From positions 563,501 through 627,500 of the forward strand of contig VICG01000006.1 in assembly GCA_008692225.1 (NCBI GenBank): a stretch of DNA of 64,000 nt. Direction: 5' to 3'. Every line of letters begins with the position of its first letter. Position 1 is the first letter of the stretch. Positions 26,523 to 40,494 of the stretch are shown piece after piece. The position numbers were made by a program, and so were the translations under genes. The notes below the pieces were generated by a model that had not been told where the DNA came from, did no database searches, and worked only from the letters and a program-made list of their open reading frames with translations. The DNA comes from Monilinia fructicola (lineage: Eukaryota > Ascomycota > Leotiomycetes > Helotiales > Sclerotiniaceae).

Positions 26523-29500
26523 TTTGAAGATATTGATCGGAAATAAGGTGAAGGGTGCTATTGATGAGAGAAGATTGGAATCCTTATCTATAGAGAATGG
26601 AGAGAATATGAAGTTCTTCGTGTGGAAAGGGAAAAGGATGATGATGTCGTTGTTGTAGATGATGATGTTGTATTTAAAAACGGGGTTGGTCCTTCTTTAT
26701 AGTATTTTTCAATGATGAACTACACTCCCTTCTCCATACCCCAGTCTCCATTTATTTCGATTGATTTGATATTAAACCTTACCCCAGACCCATACAAATT
26801 GTCAATCATTCATCAAATCCACCATCCAGATTCCAAGTTCTAGATTTCAGACTTTTGCACCCACAGACCTTGAATGGTTTGATCGAATCAAATCAAGTCA
26901 ACTAAACCAAACTAAACTACAGAGTAGACTAAACTAATCAACCTCCATGTCCACGGGTATACTTACATAACTTTTATAAGTGGATATAACATAATATATT
27001 CTATTTCATACTGTGCAGATAACATTGAGTATGTTGCTAATGTTTGACGGTCTTGGTTCCCGAAAAGCTATTCAGCCAGATCATATCTTGGACTGGTTTT
27101 TGACGGTAGATTTGACGTATTTTGATTTGTTGATTTGTTGATTTCACAAGTAGAGGGCAGAAAACAAATGATATCAATGGTTGAAGGGTTGAAGGGTTGA
27201 AGGGTTGGAGGGTTGGAGGGTTGAAGGGCTCTCCGAGAACATGACCATAAGAGGAATTTCCCGTAGTTGATCTATTGAAGAGAATATAAAAGCTACAGTA
27301 AGGAGCATAGTAAATGACGATACTAGTAGAGCTAAGCCAAATATAGTTAATTTCATGCAAAACTTGACCATTTTAGCATAATAACCTCAATCCATGGATC
27401 ACTTCTGCCGAACCAATCCTTCAATAGTTTAACCCCCCTTTTCTCTCCACATTATCTTCGCGGTCACCACAGTGGCACGGTTCTCTCTACAGATTTGCCA
27501 TCGGGGTTATTATGGATCTTTGGAGTATAATTGAGCTAAATGAAATGTTTTTTATGATTTCCAGTGCTTGATCAAGCGGAAAAGACCCGGAAAAGCATCT
27601 AGTCAGTCCGGCAGTTAGTTGGTTGGACAGTAGACAGTCACTCTTCCACTCTTTCACTCACTCGCTCACTCGCCCACTCACTCAGAAAGTGCAAGACGTC
27701 TAGATCAAGTGACCGTGCATTGTGAATGAACAATATCCCAATTGTACATTACAGTAATTTGTGTGAGGGGTAAGGGGGTGCGGGAGAGGCGAGAGGGGCA
27801 ATAATCTCAGCAAGGTAAAACATCGTAAGGTTACTATAGAGACAAGACTTGGCGGGGAAAAGATTAATTACAGGAGGACAGGGAAAGAAAATGATGCGGG
27901 GAACTTGCATTAGAACTAACCTAACAGTACAATAATACAGTACAGTATAACCGGATCAACAATAATTGGCCAACAATAATGGATTTATAATATCAAAGAC
28001 GGTATAAGATTTCTTCCATTATACAGGTAACAACAGTGTAAGATTACATCTTTTCATCAACTTATCAACCAATGATTGAACATTCAATCAGATAATCCTC
28101 GCTAGATCTTGTGCCAAATCTTCCTAGACTCATACATACATTGCATAACAATATCTGCACTGCGATAACACACATAACCGTACGGAGCAAACGATACAAG
28201 CAAATACTATTAGACTATCATAATACAGTCAATCTCCTCAAAACCCAATAACAAGAAGTTTGTTAAAGACGGGCACGCCGAAAGAAGGAGCAAGAGAAAA
28301 ACTTTGTAAGAAAATAGTTCTAGTTCAAATGTTTAATACGCGTGAAGAATCTAGACAAAGCCCATTAGGAAACGAGCATCTAAAATTCTTCTAGTCAGTT
28401 TCTAGCCGCCTTCTAGCGCTATTGTGAATACAATTATCACCTGGGCATCTTACAGTACTGTAGGAGCCTCCATCTAATTGCCGCCTTCACAAATTCTTGC
28501 CACGCTAATTCTGGCACCTCATCGGCAAGAAAAGCTTTGAATCTTATTACATTAGGAGTATTTTTTTCACCAGGTTGGCCTGGATCAAGAATCACCTAGC
28601 TTCAATAACCTTATTATCAAATTAAGACACGCGTCGCCTATTGTTAGTATAATGCCCAAAAAGCTTCTAGAAGCTTATGAAGGCTTTGGAAAGCTTAATG
28701 TGGCGTCTCTTCCATTAGGTTGAGGTTATGCTTTAATGTGATTTTGGCTTGATGCGAAATGTTGACCGATGTGGTAGGTCTTGATGAGTCTCTCTTCCAT
28801 GCTGATTGATGTCCATGTTTCTGTATGACATGCCCCGATTAATATTAGTGAAAGTGACTTACCTCAAGTGAGTTGGTTATCGTTATTGAGTGACATTTCA
28901 CCATCACACGTTATGATCATCATCAAGGCGACCATTCACCAACGACGATGTAAACTTCAGCAACTCACTACCATTTTCTTTGAGGAATCCATTTTCTACC
29001 ATTCCGGAACATAGTCGAGACTCTTCCCTCTTCTTCTCACCACTACGGAGACAGATCCACTATCTCCAACCACTCAATTTCACCAGATCCACTACCTGAC
29101 AATTTCAGCTTCATATCTTCTTGATGCTGATTGCATTTCTCTCCCTCGACCTCACCCCGTACATCTCTGATGAGTGTAGTCCACGAATCCATGTATCCAC
29201 GCATCCACGCACCTGGTACTCGTGGTACGGTACAATAGCCTACCCCATTATGGGTTAAGCATTTAGAACTACGGAGTATAGCTACGGTAAGTACTTGATC
29301 TGTGCTGGGAAGCGGGATCCCCAATCTCCATAATAGGTCCGACTTCTCCAGACTCACCACGTTGAGCTTTGGGGATATTTCCATAATCCACTGCACAGTA
29401 GAGTATCATACGACTGCGCCGTGTGTATGAAAGCGGACATTGGCCCGAAGTCGCGGGATAGTCGCTTGTTCTGTGGTTTTGTTGCGGGGATTTCTTGGTA

Positions 29501-32145
29501 GAACTAACCTTACTCGAGTTTCGCTCTTCGCTAATAACCTTATTTTGTGGGATTTCCCTTGGGGAATCAAAGGGTTGATCACGGTCTCGTCTTCTCTTTA
29601 GGTGATTTGAAGTTGGTTGGTCATATCATCACGTGTACGTTATCGCATTGTTGTTATGGATTAGAAGATTATCATGGGTTTTATCTTGGGATGTGGCATT
29701 GGTGTGCTGCTACAACACTTTTACTGAGCATTTTCCTTCTCAGATGAAGCATGTCAAGTGATGTCGAGTTATCCCTTGACCAGAATAAGCAGTGTTTGTT
29801 CATCTAACACCAAGTTAATACATAGTTGAAAGCCCTCCATCTGCTTTCTCAATTACCATCATATGTTCTCATTTCATCAATACCTCATAGTTGCCTTCCC
29901 TTCTCGAACCTCTCAACTTTTGAGATTACATGAAACAGACGCAGCTTCAATCGCCATGAATCTATCCATCCAACCACTTCCTACCGCTACACGACCAAAC
30001 AGAACCGAAATCAACACAATACGTCGTTGATATCTTGCTGACCCATGAATAACACAGGTTTCAATTACTATCAAATAATCTCCACTCCTGTTTCTCAACT
30101 TTCCCAATCATGTTATCTACTCTCATTGATACAATACCGTGTATGTAATCCCAAATCTGCTTTCCATACAAATCGTAAACAACCTCAACAACTTCATCTT
30201 GGAACTTCTTCGCTTCCACCTTCATTTTCAATACAGCTATAGTAAGTAGCTGTAGCAACCTCAAATCCTTGAAAATTGAAAAACGTCCCCAGCATTCACG
30301 TCTAAGTTCCAAGCGAACACAACAGGAGGATTTCAAATTCTTAGTTGTTTTGCATGTATAGAGAGAAAGCTTGATTACATACATCCATCTACCTCCCTTC
30401 GGAGTGACCTAATTACAAACACAACTCTTCGTCTCCTTCCCCCCCTGCTATCTCTACTTACATCTATCCAACAACTCTAAACCATCTGAGCTTCTACGTA
30501 TTCTGCTGAGGTCCCACTATCTTCTACCTCTCACTTAACTCAACAAGGCAACTATAAAGTATACTTTAGAACCTGCGAACTTTACCCCTTACTCTTCCCG
30601 TTCTTCTCTCCATCCATCCATCCATCTACCCATCATCTCCCAAATAATAAAACTTATAGCTTACTAAAACCCATCCAACAAACCCCATCTAGATTCCATC
30701 CACACCTAATAATCCGATCCCCCCTCGCCCTCTATCCCTTTGATTAGAAGCTCAACCCACGAATGCCCCTTTCAAGCAATTTTTCCACCTTATACCTTCT
30801 TCCCATCTCCCATCTCCCATCTCCCATCTCCCATCTCCCATCACCCATCTCCCATCTCCCATCACCCATCTCCCATCTCTCACCTCTCACCTCTCACCCC
30901 CTCCCCTCCCTTAAAATTAATAATACCATAACAACTTCCTCCACATCTTCGAATTCCTCAACATCATCCTCGCCACCGTCTCAAACCCTCTCATCTCCTT
31001 TAATCCATCCTCCATCTCTCTACCACCTCACTCAAAACCCAACGCTCAAGCTCACCCAGCGCCACATCCACCTTTCCCATCTCGCATCCCAATATAAACA
31101 CCCGTCCGCCCACAAATAAACACCAGACCACCAAAACACACCCCGTAAAAGAGCATCTAGCCCTACAAACCTAACTATCATCCATCCATACGTCCCTCCA
31201 CCACCATCAAAAACATCAAAACCTTCCCACCCCTCCAACCCCCCTCCGCTCCTCCCCAGCCCCTCTACCCCCGTGCCGTCCCTCCCACATTCAACACCCC
31301 AAGCCATTAGAGATCCTATAAAAAACAAATCCCCCTTCCCCCCCTCTCCCTCTCCCTCTCCCTGCCCTATCCCATCCATCCCCCTACCCCCCAAAAAACA
31401 CAAAACCAACCAAGAAAAAAAAATCAAATCAAACAAAGCATACAATGAAAAAAAATTACAAAAAACAAAAACAAAAAAAAAATTACAAAAAGAAAAAGAA
31501 GAAAGAAAAGAAAAGAAAAGAAAATCAGATACTTCCATGTACGGATGCGGATCAATCATCCTCCCGATCGATGACTTGCAATTGACCAATCCAGCAGATG
31601 AGCGATTGGTGCGTCCCATTGCCACGCTTAAGCTTAAGCAAGATCTTTTATTACCTACCTAGGTATTTACCCCCCTCCCGACCTGCCTACCTACCTCCCT
31701 ACCTACCTAATGGAAGTAACTTGTAGCCTGGGCACCGTAAGCAAATTCGCCGATTACTCCTCCAACTGTGCTCCTACTGAAATGTGGTCGGGGGGGGATG
31801 GGGGGGTCAATATTCACTTATCAAATAGCGAGAAATCTCTTATACATATCTATCATGGGCTTTTGCGAGGGGAGATGAGGGCTTTGTGGAATTTACGATA
31901 TAGGGCGTCTTGAGACTTCGAGGTTGGCGATGATAGAACGATGGCGATGTTAACGTTGTTCGTGGTACAATCATGATTCTGGCAGAAATTTGCGTCATCG
32001 ACGTTATTTTGAGCTCAAGCATGCACATACATGAAGCGGGGGGAGAGGGGGAAACCTCGCAGATCAGCAAAGACTACTTCTTAATTTCCTCTCCGCTTGC
32101 GCTCGCACCCCTCTCCTTGTATCTCCGGAGCCCCTCGTTCCTCCT
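26523..32145. other. 5.6 kb gene-poor region
   Basis: No convincing gene. The first part is the permease promoter. 27175-27230 has GGGTTGAA tandem units, 27650-27690 CACTCACTCG units. A minus-strand ORF at 29043-29396 (117 codons, MQWIMEISPKLNVVSLEK...) and one at 30061-30384 have no recognisable family. 30740-31520 is extremely pyrimidine-rich on the plus strand and then A-rich, so its long frames are composition artefacts. A non-coding RNA cannot be excluded. Confidence 0.45.
30800..30898 (+). repeat. CCATCTC/CCATCAC 7 bp tandem array
   Basis: About fourteen tandem 7 bp units, CCATCTC with CCATCAC variants, grading into CTCTCAC units. Confidence 0.85.
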
Positions 32146-33597
32146 TCAGACCTTCAGTAACAATTTCCCGGTGGTGCCTCTGCCTTCGATATCCGAATGC
32201 GCCCTTCTCACCTCCTCCAAAGGATAAATTTCATGAATCTTCACGTTCAACTTATCCTTGATGATGAAATCGAACAGTTCCTTCGTGTACGCTTCAAATT
32301 CTTCGCGTGTGGCGATGTAGCCGAAGAGTGTTGGACGCAGAACTCTGAGGTTCTTTCCGGCTAGCTTGGAGATTGCGAAAGGAGGGACTGCACCGGACTG
32401 GATATATTGTTAGGCGGGGGGCAGAACAGGTAGGTTGAGACGATATGGAGTAAAAAAGGGAGAGGTGGATATATCAGAAGAAAGGAGAATTGCTCACCGC
32501 ATTACCAAAACTGACCACCGTCCCCTTCCTCTTTGTAACCTCCAAATCCCCCTCGAAAGTATCTTTTCCCACACTATCAAAAACAGCATGCACTCCTTCT
32601 CCCTTTGTGATATCAAGTACCCTCTTCACAATGTCCTCTTCCTTGTTATTAATCCCGACGGCCGCGCCATTCTCCTTTGCTAACTCCAACTTCGCAGCGG
32701 AACTCGCAGTGGCTATAACCTTAGCCCCAACGACACGGAGAAGTTGGCAGAGCCAGAGTCCAACTCCGCCAGCGGCAGCGTGAACGAGGATCCAATCATT
32801 GGGTTGTACGTGGTAGGCTTCGCGAATGAGAGTCAGGGCTGTGAGACCTTGCAGGAACGCGGCGGCAGCGATTCCGGGTGCAAGTTCCGCGGGTATGCTG
32901 TGCACTTTTTGGGCGGGGATCGTGGTGTATTCTGCGTATGTCGATGTTCCCATGTAAACAACTCGATCGCCAACTTTTGAGGCCAGATGGCGCGGTTGTA
33001 GAGGGGCCGAGAGAAACTATGGTGCCTTCTGCTTCTCGACCGAGGATTTCGGGTTTGGGTGAGGGGTAAAGACCGGTGCGGAAATAGCTGAGAGGGGGTT
33101 AGTGATGGTGATTTTGATGCGTGTGAACATATTTGCAAGTTGGGGGCATCAAATATAAGCACACACTAGCTGCATGCAAATGGAAGAGGAGAGTATCAAG
33201 ATCAAGGCTAAATTTCACAACACAACACAACACAACACAGTATTCAAGGAAAGGTAAAGAAAACCTACGTATCAATATAATTCACTCCCACAAACTCATT
33301 CTTTGCTAAAAGCTCTCCCTCCTTTGGAGTTGGGACGGGCAAATCCGTTCTATAGTCCAATACTTCCACACCACCTGTTTTCTCAATCAAAACCCCCTTC
33401 ATCGTTTGTGGGATCGATGTGGTCATTTTTCGAATTTGAAAGGTTGGTGAGGTACGAAGATGTGATGTGAGTTGTAGGAGACGTGCAGAGGGGATTTCTA
33501 GATTAGATTGAAGAGAGAGAGGAGCGAGCAGGCGCGAACTTGTTCTTGTGAGTGATCTGGTTGTGCTTGAGAGAAGAGGGATGAAACGTGTAGACAT
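32146..33597 (-). CDS. zeta-crystallin-type NADPH:quinone oxidoreductase, with one frame break
   Basis: Exons 33597-33269, 33087-32498 and 32397-32146 with GTAGGT..CAG and GTGAGC..CAG introns. The protein belongs to the medium-chain reductase family like yeast Zta1: MKGVLIEKTGG, NEFVGVNYIDTYFRTGLYP, the NADPH loop AAAGGVGLWLCQLLRVVGAK, and a C-terminus EVRRAHSDIEGRGTTGKLLL. Such enzymes make one-electron reduction of quinones using NADPH and lack catalytic zinc. The ~55-residue N-terminal leader rich in Ser/Arg/Leu suggests import into mitochondria, with an internal Met start for a cytosolic form. The exons sum to 1171 nt, one more than a multiple of three: near 32975 the codons for GLK and VGDRVVYMG are separated by an extra A in an AAAA run. 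So it is either a new pseudogene or a one-base sequence error. Confidence 0.85.
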
Positions 33598-34199
33598 GCG
33601 AATAGATATAATACGATGAGTATCTCAAAGGTTAGAAGAGAAGAACAACAGATGGGTAGATGTAGATGTAGATGCAGCTATATATACATATACTCGTAAT
33701 ATGGATCTCTCAACGGGAGCCGGATTATACTCGTATGATGAATCAAATCAAATCAAATCAAATCATACATGTGCTTAACAATCAATCCAACAGCAAAGGA
33801 ATAATGTGTTGTATAAACTTAGCAGAACTATTGAATCGAATTATTAATTGCTTAGAAACGAATTTACTGAAGCTATCACGCAAGTGAGGGGTCAATTCAC
33901 AAGGGTGAAGCGGGTCACAGGATTCGAAGGTTGCCAATGATAGTAAAGTTATCCAATTACTCCGTAACCTATCGTATCTGTTGAGCTTTAACCTTACCGG
34001 TGAGGTCCACAGTCTAGAACTCGGAACTAGAACTACCTGCGGAATAGCTACTGTTATTGTTTGTTCCTTGTTCGTTTGCTGGTTATTATTGTATGACGAA
34101 TCTCTTGATACTATCAAACACCGTAACATTAATCAATGATATCGATTATAGACAGTTTCATCAGGTGCAGGTGATTGAAGTCGACCAATTCGACCTCAC
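33598..34199. other. intergenic before the transposon
   Basis: Promoter side of the quinone oxidoreductase, with a short AATCA tandem at 33741-33765. No gene seen. Confidence 0.5.
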
Positions 34200-34249
34200 T
34201 AAGGTTACCTGACTTTCGGATGACTGATTATAAAGGTTACCAGGTATGT

Positions 34250-34276
34250 AGGTCGGATGGACGTCCATCTGAGCTC
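34250..34276 (+). repeat. left terminal inverted repeat core, 27 bp
   Basis: AGGTCGGATGGACGTCCATC followed by TGAGCTC. Its exact reverse complement is at 43067-43093. The core itself contains the palindrome GATGGACGTCCATC. Confidence 0.9.
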
Positions 34277-34600
34277 ATATGGACCTGTGGGGCATCACTT
34301 AAAAAAAAAAAGGTCAACCGCAAAACGTCGCGCAGGTCCACCCGACCTTTTGCCGAATTCATAACTTTGTGCAATATGGATCCACATCGTAGTTCTAAAC
34401 GTTTCGAAAACGTTTAGAAAACATTTAGATAGCATTATTATACAATTGATCCACTCCCAACCACCGTATTTATTTATCTTTTTTAAAACACGTTTATCAA
34501 ACGTTTAGAAAACATTTCGAAAACGTTTAAATAATGATTCTTATTCCTTTCATTTATAGATTTTTCCTTTCTTTCTTTCATTTATTGTTCTCTTTTCAAA

Positions 34601-37600
34601 ATGCATCCTATCACTTGGTTACGTCGTTCTTGTCTTGCTACAATACACGAATTAGGTATCACCCTACCAGAAGGAGAACATTTATATTCTAATTGGGATA
34701 CCGAATTAGTTGGAAGAAGAATTGTTGAGGATGAACTACCAGAATTATATCCTTTGGATGAAAATATTCAAGTAAGATTATTTGAACACACATTTTTAAC
34801 TCGTTTCTAAAACGTTTTCTAATCGTTATATAAATAGGAAGCAATAGATAATCTTCAAGAGAATCCAATATTTCTACTTTCAGATAGAGCACAAGAACCA
34901 TTAAGTGTTGAACAAATCAATTATGTGATTGATTGCCCATTATATCCCCCTACTTCAGAACGAGGAATTGGCAATTTAATCAATGTACATGAATTGACAC
35001 CTGAGCAAGCAGATAAAGTATGTTCAAAGGTATGTATATCCTAAATGTTTTCAAAACGTTTAGAAACCATTTAGAAAACGTTTCGAAAGCATTTTTTAAA
35101 GCATTTTTAAAGCACATTTTGTTAATAAATTATAATTAGATTCAATATTCAACACATACAAATCGATCACTTCACAGGAAAACTACCATTTCACATTGGA
35201 TGGGAGGTATTCAGGTTAAACGTACAATCAAAAAAATGCAGCGGAATAAATGCATGTCTTCATGCATCAAATTATATTTCTAGTTCGCATACTAGTTGGA
35301 CATCAAGCGATTGGGAAGACAAACGGATTCGAACACATTCTAGTCAACGTGTTTTTGCTGAGGAATATAATGCTGGTTTGGGACAAAAAGAAACATTAAC
35401 GTATGTATCATTATGAAAACGTTTTGAAAATATTTCGAAAAACGTTTAGAATACGTTTTTTATTACTATTTTCTAACTCATCCTCTTTAGAACTTATCAT
35501 ACAGTTAAAAAAAGCATTTTGAAAAGTATGGCTGTGGATTCTACAAAATTGATCCTAATACTGGGGAGACAATACTATGCGATGGAGTACCAGAAGTTCG
35601 ACATTTCAATACTACAGTAAGTTTAATCACATTCTAAACGTTTTAAAAACGTTTTCGAAGTGTGTTGAAGCTGATTTTTGATTAGAACTTCAATGGTGAT
35701 GCACGTTATTATATATGCTGCAATAAAATAACTAATAATAATGAATTCTTTCAACATTATTATCATACTATCAATCCAACAAGACCAATCAATTGGGAAT
35801 ATATGATGGATTTATTAACTTACGGATTTCACCCTAATCAACCATCTGAATGCTTTCAAGTATTTGGTACTCAAACACGTCGAAGTGATTGTGGTACGTC
35901 TTCAACTTCTACTTAACTCATTTTTAACTCATTTTTAACTCATTTTTAACTTATATTGAAAACGTTTTCAAAACGTTTTTAAAATCGTTTTCACATCGTT
36001 TTCAACTCGTTTTTGTATCTTATTTATTAATAGTTTTTTAGGTGTTCCTCATCATGATGGAAATCAACCATTGCAACGTATTGAATGCGATGTAACATTC
36101 AATATCATTGTTCCAATCGATCTTCAAGGACCACCCTTATATTCTGATCACTTCTCACGGTGAACATACACATGTGCCTCCACCACCATCCCGAAGTCCT
36201 GCTTTATTAACTGAATTAATTGTTGATCGAGTTAAAAACTTTATCAACTTTTGGACGTGGGTATTGTAAGTAATTTATATTTTATATTTATTTAACAAGA
36301 AAAACGAAAAATTAATGCAATTTGTAGGTGATATCATTGCAAGTGAAGGAATGAATCGACTCTGTCAAGAGTTGAATATCGAGCAGTTAATGAATGCACA
36401 TCCTGCATGGAATAACAAATCAAAAATTCAAGCAATCGCAATGCTGGAACAGATTGATAGGTATCCTTACGGTGTTGAATGGGCTGGTAAGTAATATATT
36501 CAAAACGTTTAATAAACGTTTTCTAAACGTTTTCTAAACGTTTTCAAATCTATTAATAACTAATATTATTAGGTGTATGGTATGATTATAGAGCTAATCA
36601 TTACAATAAATTCGGAACACAACAATACATTCGACGAATGTATAATTATGGTGATCGTCGAGAAATTCATTGTTTTTATTTGGATCAAGCATTATATTTG
36701 AAAAATCTCGATACTTTTCAAATAGATACCAGTTATAAACGTACAGCTGGCAAATGGCGTGAAGTCATTTTTTGCTCAATATATAGAGCAAGAAAACATT
36801 GATCAATGTATGTAGTATATTCACTTCGAAAATACTTTATAAATGTTTTTTGATTATATATTAACCATTTTATAGTAACTCAGCTTTCACGGGTATATAC
36901 CGACGTTGAAACTGCTGAGGGTTTCTACCAACTTTTCAAAAATTGGTATATCGATGTATTAATGAAGCATTGGAAAATGCTGATCAACCACCTCTTCACT
37001 TTCATCATATTCATGGGAATGGAATTAAAGCAATTGTGGTGGATATGTGTGCAAAACAAGCAAATGGTAAAGCAAATTTCATTTTCTAAACGTTTAGAAA
37101 ACGTTTTTTAAACGTTTAGAAAAACGTTTAATCAATATTCAACGAATTTTTAACTAATATATCAATAATGATTTAGGTTGGGGTTGTTTCTTAAGTGATA
37201 TTGATCCACAGCATCGTCCATGGCAATTTCACATTCAATCTACTATGATTTATTGCTTGGTACATTATCAAAGAGGAATTGATAATAGTATCATTGCAAA
37301 TGATGGTTATGCAGGTCTTCTAAAAGATATAAGTATTGCAAAATCAAAAAAACGATTGCTATGCATTATTAGAATGTGTTCGACAGGATTAGTAGGTTTT
37401 CACGTCTCTATCTTTAAACGTTTAGAAAACGTTTAGAAAACGTTTATTAACAGTTTTATTTTTAAGTCCAGATATGATGGGATGGTGCACTCATAAAGAA
37501 TGGGATTGGATTATTTCGGGTTTAAACGAGCAATTCTTTTTAGGGGATAAAGCAACATTTCGAAATTGCATTCGAAATACAAATGCAGTAGAGGCAAGCG

Positions 37601-38309
37601 GAGCTCAAACTAATCGTTATGGCAAAGCGTTATCATTAGCTATTTCGATCGAAAAGTAAGTGTTTTTTAAACGTTTTCAAAACGTTTTCTAAACGTTTTA
37701 CTATCAATCTAACAATTATTTACTAGAGGGCGAAAGCATGATCTTCGAATCAATTTTGGTGGTGGTCGAGATAATGCAATATTAGGGGTTACAAACTCAT
37801 GGCGAGGTCGTTCTGTGTATGATCGAATAAATGAAAGGCGAAAAAGAAGTTGTGAGTATTTTTAATCTAATGATAAACGTTTAATAAACGTTTAGAAAAC
37901 GTTTTCTAAACGTTTTCTAAACGTTTTCTAAATGATTTAATTCCATTCGCTAATAATTCATTTAGTATTAAAACAAAAGAAGAATCAACAATTTGCACAA
38001 GAAAAACAATCTGTTGTTATCTGACGATATTCCTGAAGAGCAACAGATTCATCATCAATCTTCTCAATTATCTAATTCTGATTATAATCATAGTAGTAGC
38101 GGCCGACCACCTAGAATAAGAAGATCACGTAGACAGCAATCTGTTCCAATACAAACAACAACAAAGCAATATAACTGCTACATTGGAAGAATCAGTCAGA
38201 CAAGCTGATTTAAGAATACAACTTGCAAATAAGGAATTGGAACTCAAAGAAAGACAAATAGAAATAGCACGAAGGGATCGAGAAATCAGGGAACTACAAT
38301 GTACATAAT
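34601..38309 (+). pseudogene. gene A: MULE-like transposase, frame-broken
   Basis: About a dozen exons starting at ATG 34601 (MHPITWLRRSCLATIHELG...). Recognisable parts: a HGEHTHVPPPP zinc-ligand-like motif (~36165) preceded by YILIT, as in fungal MULE-type transposases; a first catalytic-type Asp in LDTFQIDTSYKRTAGKW (~36715); RVYTDVETAEGFYQLF; IVVDMCAKQANGWG with a second Asp; VHYQRGI; and a C-terminal coiled coil (ELELKERQIEIARRDREI) ending at ~38309. It would cut and paste the element. Frame changes are needed near 36137, 36770 (T-run), 36940 (A-run), 38015 and 38170, and intron joins near 35140 and 35510 do not keep phase. So this copy is probably inactive, unless the indels are sequencing errors. 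Superfamily assignment is by motif style only. Confidence 0.7.
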
Positions 38310-38589
38310 ATCACTTCAAAAGCAATGATAAATTCCTAGTAGTTTATTTTATTTTAAGAGCAATTCATTTATCAAACGTTTTCGAATCGTTTTCTAAACG
38401 TTTAGAAAGCAATTTCGAATAGCAATGCGATCTATTTTTCAACCTAAATTCTACAAAAGTGATTGATATAATATTAGAACATAACGATCAATATATAAAT
38501 GATTGAAAATAATAATATCAATTATTTAATTATCACTATCACCTACACTACTAGTAGTGTTAACACTACTACTACCACTACCACTACCA

Positions 38590-40494
38590 CTAAATACTAA
38601 TAACACTAACATTACCACTACCACTACCAGCATCAGAATCAACATCAGTATCAGTATTATTCGTTTTATGAAATCGAATCATATTCCCATTCTCATCAAC
38701 AGGCTGTTTAAACATTCTAATATCATCGCATGCATCAGATACGAAATATGGTGCATGCCAATTAGGACATGGACATTCTATTGAAAAACATTTAGTAAAC
38801 GTTTTGAAAATGCTTTCAAAACGTTTTCAATTTGAGTAGATATCAACTTACTTTTGCAAACCTTCCAGCTTTTCCCTGATTTATATTTAAGATTGCATCC
38901 TGATGGTCTTGATGAACAATTCATACAACATTTCGAGCTCCTTTTAAGCATTTTTAACATTTCAGTAACGTTGGGCAAATGATTATAATATGGTAGATCG
39001 AATGGTCCACCAATTGCATTCCATCTCATCTTTGTATCTAATCGAGGCCTAGTATTTGGCTAATAATAATAAAGAAACGTATTAGAATGAATTCTTTCAT
39101 CGAGCAAACTGAGGGAAAAATAAACGGAACAATCTTACAGTAAGTTTAGGAGGAGTGGGAGGATGTGCACTATCGATATCATTACAAATATCAATAAATT
39201 TTTGTGTAGATGGATTGATTCGTTGTTTTTTCTTTTTTGTATAAGTTAGCATAAACCTTTTTTAAACGTTTCTTAAACGTTTCTTAAACGTTTTTTAAAC
39301 GTTTTTTAAACGTTTTCAAAAGGTTTTGAATAGAATTCTTACTAGAATAGAACTTTCAGTAGTTGTTATTTCATGATTATTAGTACTATTCTCTTCAGAG
39401 GAATCATTTTTTCGCTTTTCTAACGTTTTGCTAGTAGGATTCGGAGCAGATTGAGGTAGTTGTGTTGTTGAATGTGGTGTTAATGTAGAGGAAGTAGTAG
39501 TAGTTGAAGGGTCCGTAGGCTGTGATGTCAAAACGTTTTCAGAACGTTTTGAAGTCGATTCCGAATCGATTTCTGAGGGGATTGGAATGTTATCTTGAGG
39601 GGATGCAGGAATCTCTGGTTCTGGTGGTCCTGATTCTTGAGTTTGATCTCCACTAGAAAGTATTGGAGATTCAGCGCGTTGTTGTTGTCGACTTTTATTC
39701 AATTTACGTCGAGTAGGAGGTTTCCTCTTCGAGCTTTTTGAGTGTAGAGAATTCTATTTTAATGATATCAGAAAATGTATGAAAAATGATTCGAAAACGT
39801 TTTCTAATCGTTTTGAAAACGTTTTCTAATCGTTTTGAATCGTTTTGAAAACATTTTCGGATTGTTTTTTTAATAGATACCTTCGACGATTCGTTGATTG
39901 AATCATTAGTTTCAATATTTTTATCTTTCTCTTTGGTGTTTTGTTGAATATAAGCATATACAGCTTTGAAATGCTTATATGCTGCATTTTTCATTGCCTA
40001 TTAAGAATAAAATTAAAAAAAGGTTGATTATAATTATTTATCAATAATCAACATACCGTATTTGGTACACCTTGAACGGAATGAAAGTGAACTTCCTCTT
40101 TATGAACTTTACGCAAATGTAGAAGTAAAGCATTAGTTTGTTTATATTGATGCTGATCAAGAATTAGCTATAGAACGAATCAAAAACGATTTGGAAATGT
40201 TTTGAAAACGATTAGAAAACGATTGAAAAACGTTTAGAAAATGAATTCGAAATGAATTGAGTTACATACATTTGTAGTGCACAATTCTCCATCTTCATCA
40301 ATTTTGAACTCGACAAAACCTTTCCCCAGGGTAGATTTTAACACATTTTGATTTATTGGTACATTGCGAATCCTATAAATATATTAATAATGAATTGATT
40401 TAGAATAGGGTAACATTACATTGCATTTGATCTCTTCATATGGAGGACAATGATTTGGTCGTTGAGAAAAAGACGAAGGGTAAGTAGTAGACAT
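38590..40494 (-). CDS. gene C: element-encoded zinc-finger-like accessory protein
   Basis: About eight exons read without a frame break from ATG 40494 (MSTTYPSSFSQRPNHC) to TAG at 38590. Intron 1 needs a weak GTTACC donor to keep phase. Order: a Cys pair (NHCPPYEEIKC), GFVEFKIDEDGELC, then a C2H2-like half with LLLHLRKVHKEEVHFH, a helical segment (AAYKHFKAVYAYIQQN), a basic then Ser/Thr/Pro-rich linker, and a Cys-rich C-terminus (CCMNCSSRPSGC...CKKCPCPNW...C) with an Asp/Gly/Ser tail. The basic and Cys/His-rich make-up suggests a nuclear DNA- or RNA-binding protein. It parallels gene B in order of parts, so they look like duplicates. Function unknown. Regulation of the transposon is a guess. 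Confidence 0.65.

Noticed and set aside
26523..29000. tRNA or snoRNA genes in the large spacers
   Set aside because: No A/B-box pair with a foldable cloverleaf or C/D boxes was found by eye; a covariance-model scan would be decisive.
31032..31625. 197-codon minus-strand ORF rich in Phe, Gly and Trp
   Set aside because: Complement of a pyrimidine-rich/A-rich block with no family features; a hydrophobic low-complexity frame expected from base bias.
38778..39029. 83-codon minus ORF as an independent gene
   Set aside because: It is an exon of gene C read on into its intron (the tail VLKAFSKRLLNVFQ is the AAACGTTT repeat translated).
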